Positions 50,899 to 61,619 of a stretch of 64,000 bases of DNA are shown piece by piece. A program made the position numbers and the translations under genes. Each line of letters opens with the position of its first letter. Within the stretch, counting starts at the first letter, position 1. This DNA comes from Sinorhizobium fredii USDA 257 (GTDB lineage Bacteria; Pseudomonadota; Alphaproteobacteria; Rhizobiales; Rhizobiaceae). The stretch spans positions 496,001 through 560,000 of the forward strand of contig NC_018000.1 of the NCBI RefSeq assembly GCF_000265205.3, given 5' to 3'. The notes under the pieces are model-generated. The model did no database searches. It was not told the origin of the DNA and was given only the letters and a program-made list of their open reading frames with translations.

Positions 50899-51606
50899 AT
50901 GGCTGATCTTTCCTCCTTCCCGATCACGAGCCGCTGGCCGGCGAAGAATCCCGACATCATCCAGCTCTACTCGCTGCCGACGCCGAACGGCGTGAAGATC
51001 TCGATTGCTCTGGAAGAACTTGGGCTGCCCTATGAGGCGCACCGCATTGCCTTCGATACGAACGAGCAGAAGTCGCCCGAATTCGTGTCGCTCAACCCGA
51101 ACGGCCGTATCCCGGCCATCATCGATCCGAACGGACCGGACGGCAAACCGATCGGCCTGTTCGAATCCGGTGCGATCCTCGTCTACCTCGCGGAAAAGAC
51201 CGGCAAGCTCATTCCGGCCGATGCGGCCGGCCGCTACGAGACGCTGTGCTGGGTGATGTTCCAGATGGGCGGCGTCGGGCCGATGTTCGGCCAGTTCGGC
51301 CATTTCTTCAAATTCGCGGCCGACAAGGTCGCCAACAATCCCTATCCGGTTGAGCGCTATCGCGACGAAGCGAAACGCCTGCTCGGCGTTCTCGAAGCGC
51401 GCCTCGAAGGCCGTGAGTGGCTGATGGGCGACGAATACACCATCGCGGATATCGCCACCTATCCGTGGGTCGAAGGCGCCCGCAAGTTTTATGGCGGCGC
51501 CGAGGTGCTCGAGTACAACAACTTCCCGAACGTCATGACTTGGGTGGAGCGCGGCTTGGCGCGCCCGGCCGCGCAGAAGGGCATCGAGATTCCGCGCAAG
51601 GAATGA
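50899..51606 (+). CDS. Glutathione S-transferase (Nu-class, YghU/YfcG-like)
   Basis: 235 residues from ATG 50899 (GAGG upstream). The N-terminal thioredoxin-like domain (residues about 20-105) has IQLYSLPTPNGVKISIALEE, FVSLNPNGRIPAIIDPNG and FESGAILVYLAEKTGKLIP, the glutathione-binding ESGAI segment. The all-helical C-terminal domain contains FQMGGVGPMFGQFGHFFKFA, a hallmark of the YghU/YfcG (Nu) class, and the N-capping box YTIADIATYPWV. Members have disulfide-bond reductase activity on small glutathione disulfides. It follows hisG by 109 bases, on the same strand, but has its own upstream region. Confidence 0.93.
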   Translation: MADLSSFPITSRWPAKNPDIIQLYSLPTPNGVKISIALEELGLPYEAHRIAFDTNEQKSPEFVSLNPNGRIPAIIDPNGPDGKPIGLFESGAILVYLAEKTGKLIPADAAGRYETLCWVMFQMGGVGPMFGQFGHFFKFAADKVANNPYPVERYRDEAKRLLGVLEARLEGREWLMGDEYTIADIATYPWVEGARKFYGGAEVLEYNNFPNVMTWVERGLARPAAQKGIEIPRKE

Positions 51607-51750
51607 TCCGGGCGATGCGCCGGCCCGAGTTGACGAGACTCGGGCCGGGAGGCTACGGGTAGCAGAGCCAGATGAGGAAAGGTGTGGTGCGACTTTCCGC
51701 CCGCACCCGCTCCTGGCTTATGGAATAGACGGTCCAAACGGGTGGAAAAG

Positions 51751-52968
51751 GTGTCGGGAAGACTTGTTGTTGTCGGTGGCGGTCAGGCCGCCTTCGCTTT
51801 GATCGCCAAGCTTCGCGCGCTCCAGGACGAGCGTCCGATCACCGTCATCGCCGCGGAAGCGAGCCTGCCCTACCAGCGGCCGCCGCTTTCCAAGAAATAC
51901 CTGCTGCGCGAACTCACTCTCGATCGGCTGCTCTATCGGCCCGAGGCCTGGTACGCGGAACACGGGATCGACATTCGCCTGTCGACCAAGGTCACCCGGG
52001 TGGAACGCCGCGCAAGAGAGGTCATGCTCAGCGACGGCTCGAGGCTGGATTATGAAACGCTGGCCTTCGCAACCGGTGCCACGCCGCGCCGCCTGCCGGC
52101 TGCGATCGGCGGCGATCTCGCAGGCGTCTATGTGGTGCGCGACTTCAGGGATGCCGACCGGCTTGCCGAGGAGATGAAGCCGGGGCGCCGGGTATTGGTG
52201 ATCGGCGGCGGCTATATCGGCCTGGAGGCGGCGGCGGTCGCACGCACTTGCGGGCTCGAGGTCACTGTGATCGAGATGGCGGACCGCATCCTGCAGCGTG
52301 TGGCTTCCGCCGCGACCTCTGCGATCGTCCGTGAGATACACCGCTCGCATGGGGTCGATATCCGCGAACGCATGGGCATTCATCGGCTGATCGGGGAGGA
52401 CGGGCGGGTGACGGCCGCGGAGCTCGCCGACGGCTCGATCATTCCGGTCGACGTCGTGATCGTCGGCATCGGCGTAGCGGCGAATGATGCCCTGGCGCAT
52501 GATGCGGGCATCGAAACCTCCAACGGCATCCTCGTCGACAGCTACGGCAGGACTTCCGATCCGGCGATGTTTGCGATCGGCGACTGCGCGGTCCTGCCCT
52601 GGCAGGGAATGCGTATCCGCCTTGAATCAGTCCAGAACGCCGTGGACCAGGCAGAAGCGGTCGCTGCCATTCTTGCCGGCGGTTCCGCTCCCTATGATCC
52701 CAAACCTTGGTTCTGGTCGGACCAGTATGACGTCAAGCTGCAGATCGCCGGCTTCGGGCTTGGCCACGACGAAACCCTGGTCCGCCCGGGCCAGCGCGAA
52801 GGCAGCGTTTCGGTCTGGTATTTCCGCCAGGGCAAGTTGATCGCCGTCGATGCCGTCAATGACGCCAAGGCTTACGTGACGGGCAAGAAACTGCTCGAAG
52901 CGGGCGTGACGCCCGAGCCAGCGCTCCTGGCCGATCCCCAGGTCGATCTCAAATCCTTGCTGGCATAG
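51751..52968 (+). CDS. Ferredoxin/rubredoxin-type NAD(P)H reductase (FAD-dependent)
   Basis: 405 residues from GTG 51751 (GGTGGAAAAG just upstream; GTG 51742 is another candidate). A class I pyridine-nucleotide-disulfide-type flavoprotein: FAD-binding GRLVVVGGGQAAFALIAKLR at the start, NAD(P)-binding RVLVIGGGYIGLEAAAVART at about 147-166, and DPAMFAIGDCAVLPWQ in the FAD-ribityl region. The C-terminal reductase domain (about 300-400, ESVQNAVDQAEAVAAIL, PKPWFWSDQYDVKLQIAGFG) fits rhodocoxin/putidaredoxin-type reductases that feed P450s or dioxygenases. No ferredoxin or P450 gene is adjacent, so the partner is unknown. Confidence 0.9.
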   Translation: MSGRLVVVGGGQAAFALIAKLRALQDERPITVIAAEASLPYQRPPLSKKYLLRELTLDRLLYRPEAWYAEHGIDIRLSTKVTRVERRAREVMLSDGSRLDYETLAFATGATPRRLPAAIGGDLAGVYVVRDFRDADRLAEEMKPGRRVLVIGGGYIGLEAAAVARTCGLEVTVIEMADRILQRVASAATSAIVREIHRSHGVDIRERMGIHRLIGEDGRVTAAELADGSIIPVDVVIVGIGVAANDALAHDAGIETSNGILVDSYGRTSDPAMFAIGDCAVLPWQGMRIRLESVQNAVDQAEAVAAILAGGSAPYDPKPWFWSDQYDVKLQIAGFGLGHDETLVRPGQREGSVSVWYFRQGKLIAVDAVNDAKAYVTGKKLLEAGVTPEPALLADPQVDLKSLLA

Positions 52969-53193
52969 CGGCTGCACCGCATCGGCGAGGACGAGAGCGG
53001 AACCGGTCGAGGGCGGCGGCGTCCCTCGCAATTTTAGCTCGCGTGACTCGGCAATTCATTAACACTGTCCGCTTGGAAACAGCGGTCGATGGCTGATTTT
53101 TCATCCTTCCTTAAAGGGCGCAAAGCGAACTGCTAGCGACCCGGCATGCGGACAAGCGCGTGCGGGGCTGTGCGTTTATTTGGGCGACCTCCG

Positions 53194-55986
53194 ATGTTCA
53201 AGATACTCTCGTGCCTCGTCGTGGAACATGATCTGCGGTTGGTTGCGCTGGCAGCGGTGATTTGCGCCCTGTCCAGCTATGGCGCAGTGACACTGCTTCA
53301 GCGCGCACGGCTTTCCCGCGGCAGGCCCCGGGCGATCTGGCTGGCGGCGGCAGGCATCGCCAGCGGCTTCGGCATCTGGGCGACCCATTTCATTGCCATG
53401 CTCGCCTATGACCCCGGTGTCGTGCTCGGTTATCAGGCAGGCTTCACGACATTATCCCTGGTTGTCTCGATCCTGCTGACGACGTCGGCCCTGGCGATCG
53501 CCACCTATGCGACAGGCCGCCCCGCATGGGTGCTGGGCGGCCTGGTGCTGGGCGCCGGGGTGGGCTGCATGCATTTCCTCGGGATGGCCGCGCTCGAGGT
53601 GCCCGGCTCCATTCGCTGGGATTCGACGCTCGTCGTCGCTTCGATCTTGGCCGGGGTGCTCTTCGACATGGTTGCGATCTTTACGATCAATCGGAGCGGC
53701 CACACGCCGAAGGCTCATTTGGTCGCGACAGTGGCGATGACGCTCGGCATCGTCGTGCTGCACTTCACCGCGATGGGCGCAGTTGCGGTCGAAGTCGAGT
53801 TCGCGACCGGGATCCAGGAAGGCATGATCCAGCCGAATTTTCTGGCCTTCGTCCTTGCCGGCACTGCCTTCTTTCTTCTGTCCGCCGTGCTGATTGCCGC
53901 CGGCTTTGCGCGCCAGGGCGAAATCCTCGCCGTCGCTTCGGAAAAGGAGTTTTCGCGTTTCGTCCGCAGCGTCAAGGACTACGCCATCTGCATGCTCGAT
54001 GTCGACGGCCGCGTGGCGAGTTGGAACGCGGGGGCAGAAGCCAACAAGGGTTATGTGGCCGAGGAGATCGTCGGCGAGAACTTCGCCTGCTTCTATTCGC
54101 CGGAGGAGCAGGCAGCCGGCCTGCCGCAGCAGGCGCTCAACACGGCGCTTGCCGAGGGAAGATACGAAACCGAAGGCTGGCGTTACCGCAAGGACGGCAC
54201 CCGGCTGTGGGCGAATGTCGTCATCGATCCGCTTATCGATGATGTGGGGCGCCATGCGGGCTTCATCACGATCGTCAAGGACATCACCAAGCGAAAAGAG
54301 GATGCCGATTGCATCGCCGAAGTCAGCAAGAATCTCGACATTGCGCTTGAGAACATGACGCAGGGCATATGCCTGTTCGACCACGCCGATCGCTTGCTGA
54401 TTTCAAACCGCCGCTGCCTCGAGATCTTCGAACTTCCTGACTCGCTTGCCGGCATGGGACTGACCTTTCGCGAAGTTCTCGATCGCATGTTTGCCCGCAC
54501 CTACTCGGATCCGGCGATCGCGGAAGCGAAGGCGGAAGAGGCCTACCGCAAACACAGGCTTGATATCGCCGCCAAGGGCGGCGGCGACTTTGTCGAGAAA
54601 TTGTCGAATGGCCGCTCGATCCTGGTCAAGCATCGCACACTTCCCGATGGCGGCTGGGTCTCCACCTACGAGGATATCACCGAGCGGCTCGACTCCGAGG
54701 AGCAGATTTCCTTCCTTGCGCGCCACGACAGCCTGACGGGGCTGCCGAACCGGTTGCAGTTCAACAGCTACCTCGACGACGAGCTCGATGCGGCCGCCTG
54801 GTTCTCGCGCAAGGTGGCGGTGGTCGGGATCGATCTCGACAGGTTCAAGGAAGTCAACGACCTGCACGGCCATGCGGCCGGCGACTTCGTGCTGGTCACG
54901 ATCGCGCAGCGGATGAAGGAACATCTTCAGGAGGGCGAATTCATCGCCCGCTTCGGGGGCGACGAGTTCGCTGCAGTCAAACGCTTCGAGGAACTCGCCG
55001 AGGTCCACGACTTCCTGCGACGGATCGAGAGCTGCCTGCAAGAGGAGATGCGCTTCGGCGATTTCGAGTTGAAATCCGGCGGCAGCATGGGGGTGGCCAT
55101 CTATCCGCAGGACGCCGAAACCGCCGACGCGTTGATCAACAACGCCGACCTCGCAATGTATCGCGCAAAAGCGGCGCTCAACCAGACAATCTGCTTCTAC
55201 GAGGTTTCGATGGATGAGGCCGCGCGCGGCCGCAGGGCGCTCGCGAACGATCTCTGGGAGGCGGTGGAGAAGAACCAACTGGCTCTGCACTATCAGGTCC
55301 AGAAATCGGTCGCGACGGGAGACGTGATCGGCTACGAAGTCCTGCTGCGCTGGAACCATCCGGAACGCGGTATGGTACCGCCGAACGAATTCGTTCCGCT
55401 CGCCGAGGAATGCGGCGCCATCCTGCCGATCGGCGAATGGGTGCTGCGCGAGGCCTGCCGTGAAGCGGCAGCCTGGGACCGTCAGTACAAGATCGCCGTA
55501 AACCTGTCGCCGGTGCAACTGGCGAACGGCGACCTTGTCAGCCTCGTCAACGCGATCCTCGTCGAAACCGGGCTCGACCCGAAACGGCTCGAGCTCGAGA
55601 TTACCGAATCGACGATCATCGACGACAAGGAGCGGGCGCTATTGACGCTTCGCGAGATCAAGGCGCTCGGCGTCACGATCGCCATCGATGATTTCGGCAC
55701 CGGCTATTCCTCGCTCGAGACGTTGCGGTCGTTCCCCTTCGACAAGATCAAGCTCGACAAGAGCTTCATGTCGGAAGTCGAAGGCAGCCCGCAAGCAAAG
55801 GCGATCATCCGCGCCATCCTCGCCCTCGGCCAGAGCTTGCACGTTCCGGTTCTCGCCGAAGGGGTCGAAACGCAGACGCAGCTCGACATTCTCCAGGCGG
55901 AAGGCTGCGACGAGGCGCAGGGCTACCTTCTTGGCCGGCCGGCGCCGATGGGGTCGGTGATCGGTATCCGAACCCAGGCCGCCTGA
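53194..55986 (+). CDS. MHYT-PAS-GGDEF-EAL cyclic-di-GMP signalling protein
   Basis: 930 residues from ATG 53194, where the MHYT family normally begins; 16 further codons from ATG 53146 are possible. Residues about 1-235 are seven membrane helices of an MHYT sensor with the His/Met motifs WATHFIAM, GCMHFLGMA and VLHFTAMGA, proposed to bind a metal and sense a diatomic gas. Two PAS domains follow (about 255-500; DYAICMLDVDGRVASWNAGA and NMTQGICLFDHADRLLISNR). The GGDEF domain has an intact active site (ARFGGDEFAAVKR). The EAL domain has EVL instead of EAL (GYEVLLRWNHPERG) but keeps DDFGTGYSSL and the later LAEGVETQ. It may make or degrade c-di-GMP. Confidence 0.92.
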   Translation: MFKILSCLVVEHDLRLVALAAVICALSSYGAVTLLQRARLSRGRPRAIWLAAAGIASGFGIWATHFIAMLAYDPGVVLGYQAGFTTLSLVVSILLTTSALAIATYATGRPAWVLGGLVLGAGVGCMHFLGMAALEVPGSIRWDSTLVVASILAGVLFDMVAIFTINRSGHTPKAHLVATVAMTLGIVVLHFTAMGAVAVEVEFATGIQEGMIQPNFLAFVLAGTAFFLLSAVLIAAGFARQGEILAVASEKEFSRFVRSVKDYAICMLDVDGRVASWNAGAEANKGYVAEEIVGENFACFYSPEEQAAGLPQQALNTALAEGRYETEGWRYRKDGTRLWANVVIDPLIDDVGRHAGFITIVKDITKRKEDADCIAEVSKNLDIALENMTQGICLFDHADRLLISNRRCLEIFELPDSLAGMGLTFREVLDRMFARTYSDPAIAEAKAEEAYRKHRLDIAAKGGGDFVEKLSNGRSILVKHRTLPDGGWVSTYEDITERLDSEEQISFLARHDSLTGLPNRLQFNSYLDDELDAAAWFSRKVAVVGIDLDRFKEVNDLHGHAAGDFVLVTIAQRMKEHLQEGEFIARFGGDEFAAVKRFEELAEVHDFLRRIESCLQEEMRFGDFELKSGGSMGVAIYPQDAETADALINNADLAMYRAKAALNQTICFYEVSMDEAARGRRALANDLWEAVEKNQLALHYQVQKSVATGDVIGYEVLLRWNHPERGMVPPNEFVPLAEECGAILPIGEWVLREACREAAAWDRQYKIAVNLSPVQLANGDLVSLVNAILVETGLDPKRLELEITESTIIDDKERALLTLREIKALGVTIAIDDFGTGYSSLETLRSFPFDKIKLDKSFMSEVEGSPQAKAIIRAILALGQSLHVPVLAEGVETQTQLDILQAEGCDEAQGYLLGRPAPMGSVIGIRTQAA

Positions 55987-56121
55987 GGCGGTCCGGAGGG
56001 CCCACCCATCGCGCTATTCGTCGCTGGCGTCGTGATGGCGGCGGCCTTTGCCGCCCAGCGTGAAGGTCCGGCGGAAAGATCGCCTCATCAGCACGCGGAA
56101 AAGGCGCATGGCTTCACCTCG

Positions 56122-56154
56122 AACAACAAAAAGGGCGGCCCGAAAGCCGCCCTT
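56122..56154 (-). terminator. Intrinsic terminator of groESL
   Basis: The minus-strand stem AAGGGCGGC / GCCGCCCTT (arms 56131-56139 and 56146-56154, six-base loop) is followed on the minus strand by TTTTTGTTGTTC. It is a perfect 9-bp hairpin with a T-rich tail, 41 bases after the groEL stop. Confidence 0.85.
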
Positions 56155-56195
56155 CAGATCCGGATGGATCTAGCTGTGCTAAGGCTGACGCCTTA

Positions 56196-57851
<1,656 letters not shown>

Positions 57852-57898
57852 TCATTGCCCTTTGGTTGTCATGAATGTGGAGAAGTGGGGCCGGCCGA

Positions 57899-58195
57899 TC
57901 AGCCGATGATGCCCATGATGTCGGCTTCCTTCATGATCAGAAGGTCTTCGCCGTTGATCTTGACCTCGGTGCCGGACCACTTGCCGAACAGGACGCGGTC
58001 GCCAGCCTTGACGTCGAGCGGAACAACCTTGCCGCTTTCGTCGCGGGCACCCGAACCGACAGCCACGATTTCGCCTTCTTGCGGCTTTTCCTTCGCGGTG
58101 TCCGGAATGATGATGCCGCCCTTGGTCTTTTCTTCAGACTCGACGCGGCGAACGACAACGCGGTCGTGCAGCGGACGGAAATTGGTGCTTGCCAT
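57899..58195 (-). CDS. groES: 10-kDa co-chaperonin GroES
   Basis: 98 residues. Caps the GroEL ring. Typical features are [20 protein letters not shown], the mobile GroEL-binding loop around [20 protein letters not shown], and [20 protein letters not shown] near the end. Start and length are normal. It is the first gene of the groESL operon. A CIRCE element at 58253-58279 places it under HrcA control. Confidence 0.98.
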   Translation of the reverse strand: MASTNFRPLHDRVVVRRVESEEKTKGGIIIPDTAKEKPQEGEIVAVGSGARDESGKVVPLDVKAGDRVLFGKWSGTEVKINGEDLLIMKEADIMGIIG

Positions 58196-58252
58196 TGTCT
58201 AATCCCTCGATCAAATGACATTGCGGATCGTTAGAGACCCGGTGGATGGGTG

Positions 58253-58279
58253 TTAGCACTCTTGGTTGAAGAGTGCTAG
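58253..58279 (-). promoter_or_regulatory. CIRCE operator (HrcA site) of groESL
   Basis: TTAGCACTC-N9-GAGTGCTAG, matching the CIRCE consensus (TTAGCACTC-N9-GAGTGCTAA) at all but the last position. It lies 58 bases upstream of the groES start. Binds the HrcA repressor, relieving it on heat shock. Confidence 0.95.
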
Positions 58280-58458
58280 CGCCGCCGAGATAAGGCTGGC
58301 TTCGGAACGAGTCAAGGATTGGCTTCGAGATTTTTTTGCCGGTTGCGAAAGTTGACAAGAAATCCCGTTTTTTGTTTGATGGGTTATGGGGTAAGCGAAT
58401 GCCCCACGAGGCGTCATGCTGGAATTTCGCGTCCAACAGCAATCAAGGACGTCGTATC

Positions 58459-59286
58459 ATGGCCTCGTACAACTCCATCTCCCCTGAAAAACTCGCCCGG
58501 CTCGTCGGAACCGCGAAGGCACCCGTCCTCATCGACGCGCGCGATGAGGACGATTTCGCTGCTGATCCCTTCCTTGTACCGGCGTCGTTTCACCGGACCC
58601 ATTCCGATGCCCCGCAATGGGCGGACGAATACAAGGGCCACTGGGTCGTCGTGCTCTGCAAGCACGGCGGCAAGCTCAGCGAAGGCGTTGCCGCCTGGCT
58701 TCGGCTCGCCGGCGCGTCTGCGGAAATACTGGAAGGCGGTATTGAAGCGTGGCGCGAAGCGGGCTTGCCGCTCGTGCCGGTGGCCACCCTGCCGAATGCC
58801 GATCCTTCGGGCGGCTCGGTGTGGGTCACGCGATCCCGACCGAAGATCGACCGCATCGCCTGTCCATGGCTGATCCGCCGCTTTGTCGACCCGCGTGCCA
58901 AATTCCTCTACGTCACACCGGCCGAGGTCGAGGCAGTCGGCGAGCGTTTCGGCGCAACGCCGTTCGACATCGAAGGGGTGTTCTGGAGCCATCGCGGCGA
59001 CGATTGCACCTTCGATACGATGGTGAAGGAGTTCGGTCTTTCCTTCCCCGCCTTGGAGCACGTCGCCCGTATCGTTCGCGGCGCCGATACGGACCGGCAC
59101 GATCTCGAGCCGCAGGCGTCCGGCCTTCTTGCCGTTTCGCTTGGCCTGTCCCGCATGTATGCCGACGACCTCGAACAGCTCGAGGCAGGGATGACGCTCT
59201 ATGACGCGCTCTACCGGTGGGCGCGCGACGCGACACAGGAAAAGCACGATTGGGTATCCCACGGCGGCAAGGGGAAGCGGACGTGA
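58459..59286 (+). CDS. ChrB-type chromate-resistance protein with rhodanese domain
   Basis: 275 residues from ATG 58459 (AAGGA upstream). Residues about 10-105 are a rhodanese-like domain with the active-site Cys67 in VVLCKHGGKLSEG. From about 120 it is the ChrB C-terminal domain (SRPKIDRIACPWLIRRFVDP, FWSHRGDDCTFDTMVKEFGL), where chromate-responsive ChrB proteins have a sensing/binding region. The N-terminal DNA-binding part of classical ChrB is missing. It stops at TGA 59284-59286, overlapping a GTG that was probably the chrA start. Chromate resistance is the family role; whether this strain uses it is doubtful because chrA appears broken. Confidence 0.88.
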   Translation: MASYNSISPEKLARLVGTAKAPVLIDARDEDDFAADPFLVPASFHRTHSDAPQWADEYKGHWVVVLCKHGGKLSEGVAAWLRLAGASAEILEGGIEAWREAGLPLVPVATLPNADPSGGSVWVTRSRPKIDRIACPWLIRRFVDPRAKFLYVTPAEVEAVGERFGATPFDIEGVFWSHRGDDCTFDTMVKEFGLSFPALEHVARIVRGADTDRHDLEPQASGLLAVSLGLSRMYADDLEQLEAGMTLYDALYRWARDATQEKHDWVSHGGKGKRT

Positions 59287-60640
59287 AGAACAAGCTTCGG
59301 CGGGCCTCGCGCCCGCCCATCCGTCTTTTGCCGAGGCCACCAGGGTCTAGGCGAAGATCGGCCTGTTGAGTTTCGGCGGGCCGGCCGGACAGATCGCGCT
59401 CATGCACCGGGAACTCGTCGAGGAGCGCCGCTGGATATCGGAAAGCCGCCTCCTGCACGCGCTCAACTATTGCATGCTGCTGCCGGGACCCGTGGCGCAG
59501 CAACTCGCCACCTATATCGGCTGGCTCCTGCACGGCACGCGAGGCGGGGTGGTGGCCGGCACCCTTTTCGTCATCCCGGGCTTTGTCGTCATTCTCGCCC
59601 TGTCTTCGGCCTATGCCCTCTTTCAGGAGACGGATTGGCTCGCGAGCCTCTTCTTCGGCTTGAAGGCGGCGGTGCTTGCGATCGTCATCGACGCGCTGAT
59701 CCGGCTCTCCCGCAGGGCGCTGAAAACCGGCTTCGATCGATGGCTCGCACTCCTGGCCTTCCTTGCGCTGTTCGCTTTCGGCCTGCCTTTTCCGCTGGTG
59801 GTCGTTGCGGCCGGCATCGCGGGCTATGTCGCCGCCCGGCATGCGCCGGGGCGGCGCGAGGCCGCCCATGCTGCGAAGGCTCCGGATCTTCCTTCCGTAA
59901 TCGGCGCCGATTACCCCGAAGGCAATCCGACCTGGGGGAGGGCCGCGGCGGTCATTGCGGTGTGGCGGGCTCTTTGGCTGGCGCCCTTCCTCCTGATCGC
60001 GGCCACCCTCGGCAGCTCCAACGTCTATAGCGATATCGGCGTCTTCTTTTCGCAGATGGCGGTGGTCACCTTCGGTGGCGCCTATGCGGTTCTCGCCTAT
60101 GTGGCACAGCAGGCGGTCGAGACTTATCACTGGCTGCAGCCCGGCGAGATGGTCGATGGCCTGGCGCTGGCGGAGACGACGCCGGGACCGCTAGTGCTCG
60201 TGCTCGCCTTCGTCGGTTTCATGGGCGCGTACCGGGCGCCGATCGGTGTTGATGCGTTGGCGTCCGGCGTGCTTGGCGCGACGCTCGCGACCTGGGTCAC
60301 CTTCATCCCATGCTTTCTCTGGATCTTCCTCGGCGCGCCCTATGTCGATCGGCTGCGCGCCAACGCCGCGCTCTCCGGCGCATTGTCGGCGATCTCGGCG
60401 GCGGTCGCCGGCGTCATCCTCAACCTTGCGGTCTGGTTCGGCCTGCACGTCCTCTTTGGCCGCGTCGAGCGATTGGAGAGCGGGCCCCTTTCGCTTCCCT
60501 ATCCGGATCCGACGACACTCGACCCTCTTGCCCTAGTCCTGACCATATTGGCGGCCGCTTCGCTTCTGTGGTTGAAGCGCCGCATTTTCCAGACTCTCGC
60601 AATTTGTGCTGCGGCTGGCTGGTTGCTGATGCTTGTCTGA
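59283..60640 (+). pseudogene. chrA: Chromate transporter ChrA, in-frame TAG and probable frame loss at the N-terminus
   Basis: The main body (from 59366) is a full ChrA: ten or so membrane segments in two homologous halves, with LSFGGPAGQIALMHREL in the first and VTFGGAYAVLAYVAQQAV in the second, plus NYCMLLPGPVAQQLATYI and ALAETTPGPLVLVLAFVGF. The conserved lead-in is still legible just upstream as HPSFAEATRV-stop-AKIGLLSFGG, where TAG (59348-59350) replaces the Trp codon TGG. In addition, the likely start GTG 59283, overlapping the chrB stop, is out of frame with this segment, consistent with a one-base loss near 59291. A TTG at 59366 could start a product missing part of helix 1, but no ribosome-binding site is seen. 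Confidence 0.85.
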
Positions 60641-60757
60641 TATCGCGACGTTCGCCGCCGAATCTTGGGAAGTGCGGCGTTTTTCTATGTGCGAGGCTTG
60701 TATTCTTGGCCCTTCCTTGCGATGTCAGCCGAGAAGCTGAGTTTGCAGGAAGCCAGG

Positions 60758-61606
60758 ATGGCCGTCAGGATCAACAGTTTTCGGGAAATCGCCAGCCGAT
60801 ACGACGTGGTGCTTTGCGACGTTTGGGGCGTGCTTCACAACGGCGTTCAGGCCTTCGCCTCCGCCTGCGAGGCACTGGCCGAGGCGCGCGCCCAGGGGGT
60901 GACGGTTGTCCTTATCACCAATTCGCCGCGGCCGCATCCGAGCGTCAAGGTGCAGATCCGCGGTCTCGGCGTTCCCGACGAGGCCTATGATCGGATCGTC
61001 ACCTCCGGCGACGTCACGCGGGCATTGATCGCTTCCGCAGCGAAGCGGATTTTCTTCATTGGCGCCGATCGCGACCTGCCACTGCTCGAGGGCCTCGGCA
61101 CCGAGATCGTTTCGGCGGAAGAGGCCGAGACGATCGTCTGCGCCGGCTTCTACGACGACGAGACCGAAACCCCCGAACACTACCGCGTCACGCTGGTTGG
61201 CCTCGCCAGACGCAAGATACCATTCATCTGTGCCAACCCCGATCTTGTCGTGGAACGCGGCCATCGGCTGATCCCCTGTGCGGGCGCCATCGCCAAGCTT
61301 TACGAGGAACTCGGCGGCGAGGCGCGCATTGCCGGCAAGCCCTACAAGGCGATCTACCGCGCTGCTCTCTCGGAAGCAAAGGCCGTAAGAGGTAACTTCG
61401 ACCTCGCGCGCGTCATCGCCATCGGCGACGGCATGCCGACCGATGTGAAAGGGGCGCAGGACGCCGGTTTCGATCTGCTCTATATCAGTGCCGGCATCCA
61501 CGCGCAGGAATACATGCATGAAAGCCGCACCGACGAGGCGAAGCTCTTTGCCTTCCTGAAGCAAGAAGGAGCGACGCCGAAGTGGTGGATGCCTCGGCTC
61601 GCCTGA
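60758..61606 (+). CDS. HAD-superfamily hydrolase, NagD-like (TIGR01459 type)
   Basis: 282 residues from ATG 60758 (AGGAAG upstream); Met at 60722 is an alternative. The class IIA HAD fold has motif I as VVLCDVWGVLHNG, with nucleophile Asp21 and Trp in place of the usual second Asp two residues later. Other motifs are VVLITNSPRPHPSV (motif II), AGKPYKAIY with the catalytic Lys (motif III) and VIAIGDGMPTDVKGAQDAGF (motif IV, paired Asp). This set fits the TIGR01459 alphaproteobacterial family. Substrate unknown, probably a small phosphorylated sugar or nucleotide. It lies 13 bases before ribF, so the two are probably an operon. Confidence 0.9.
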   Translation: MAVRINSFREIASRYDVVLCDVWGVLHNGVQAFASACEALAEARAQGVTVVLITNSPRPHPSVKVQIRGLGVPDEAYDRIVTSGDVTRALIASAAKRIFFIGADRDLPLLEGLGTEIVSAEEAETIVCAGFYDDETETPEHYRVTLVGLARRKIPFICANPDLVVERGHRLIPCAGAIAKLYEELGGEARIAGKPYKAIYRAALSEAKAVRGNFDLARVIAIGDGMPTDVKGAQDAGFDLLYISAGIHAQEYMHESRTDEAKLFAFLKQEGATPKWWMPRLA

Positions 61607-61619
61607 CAGGACGACGGCA

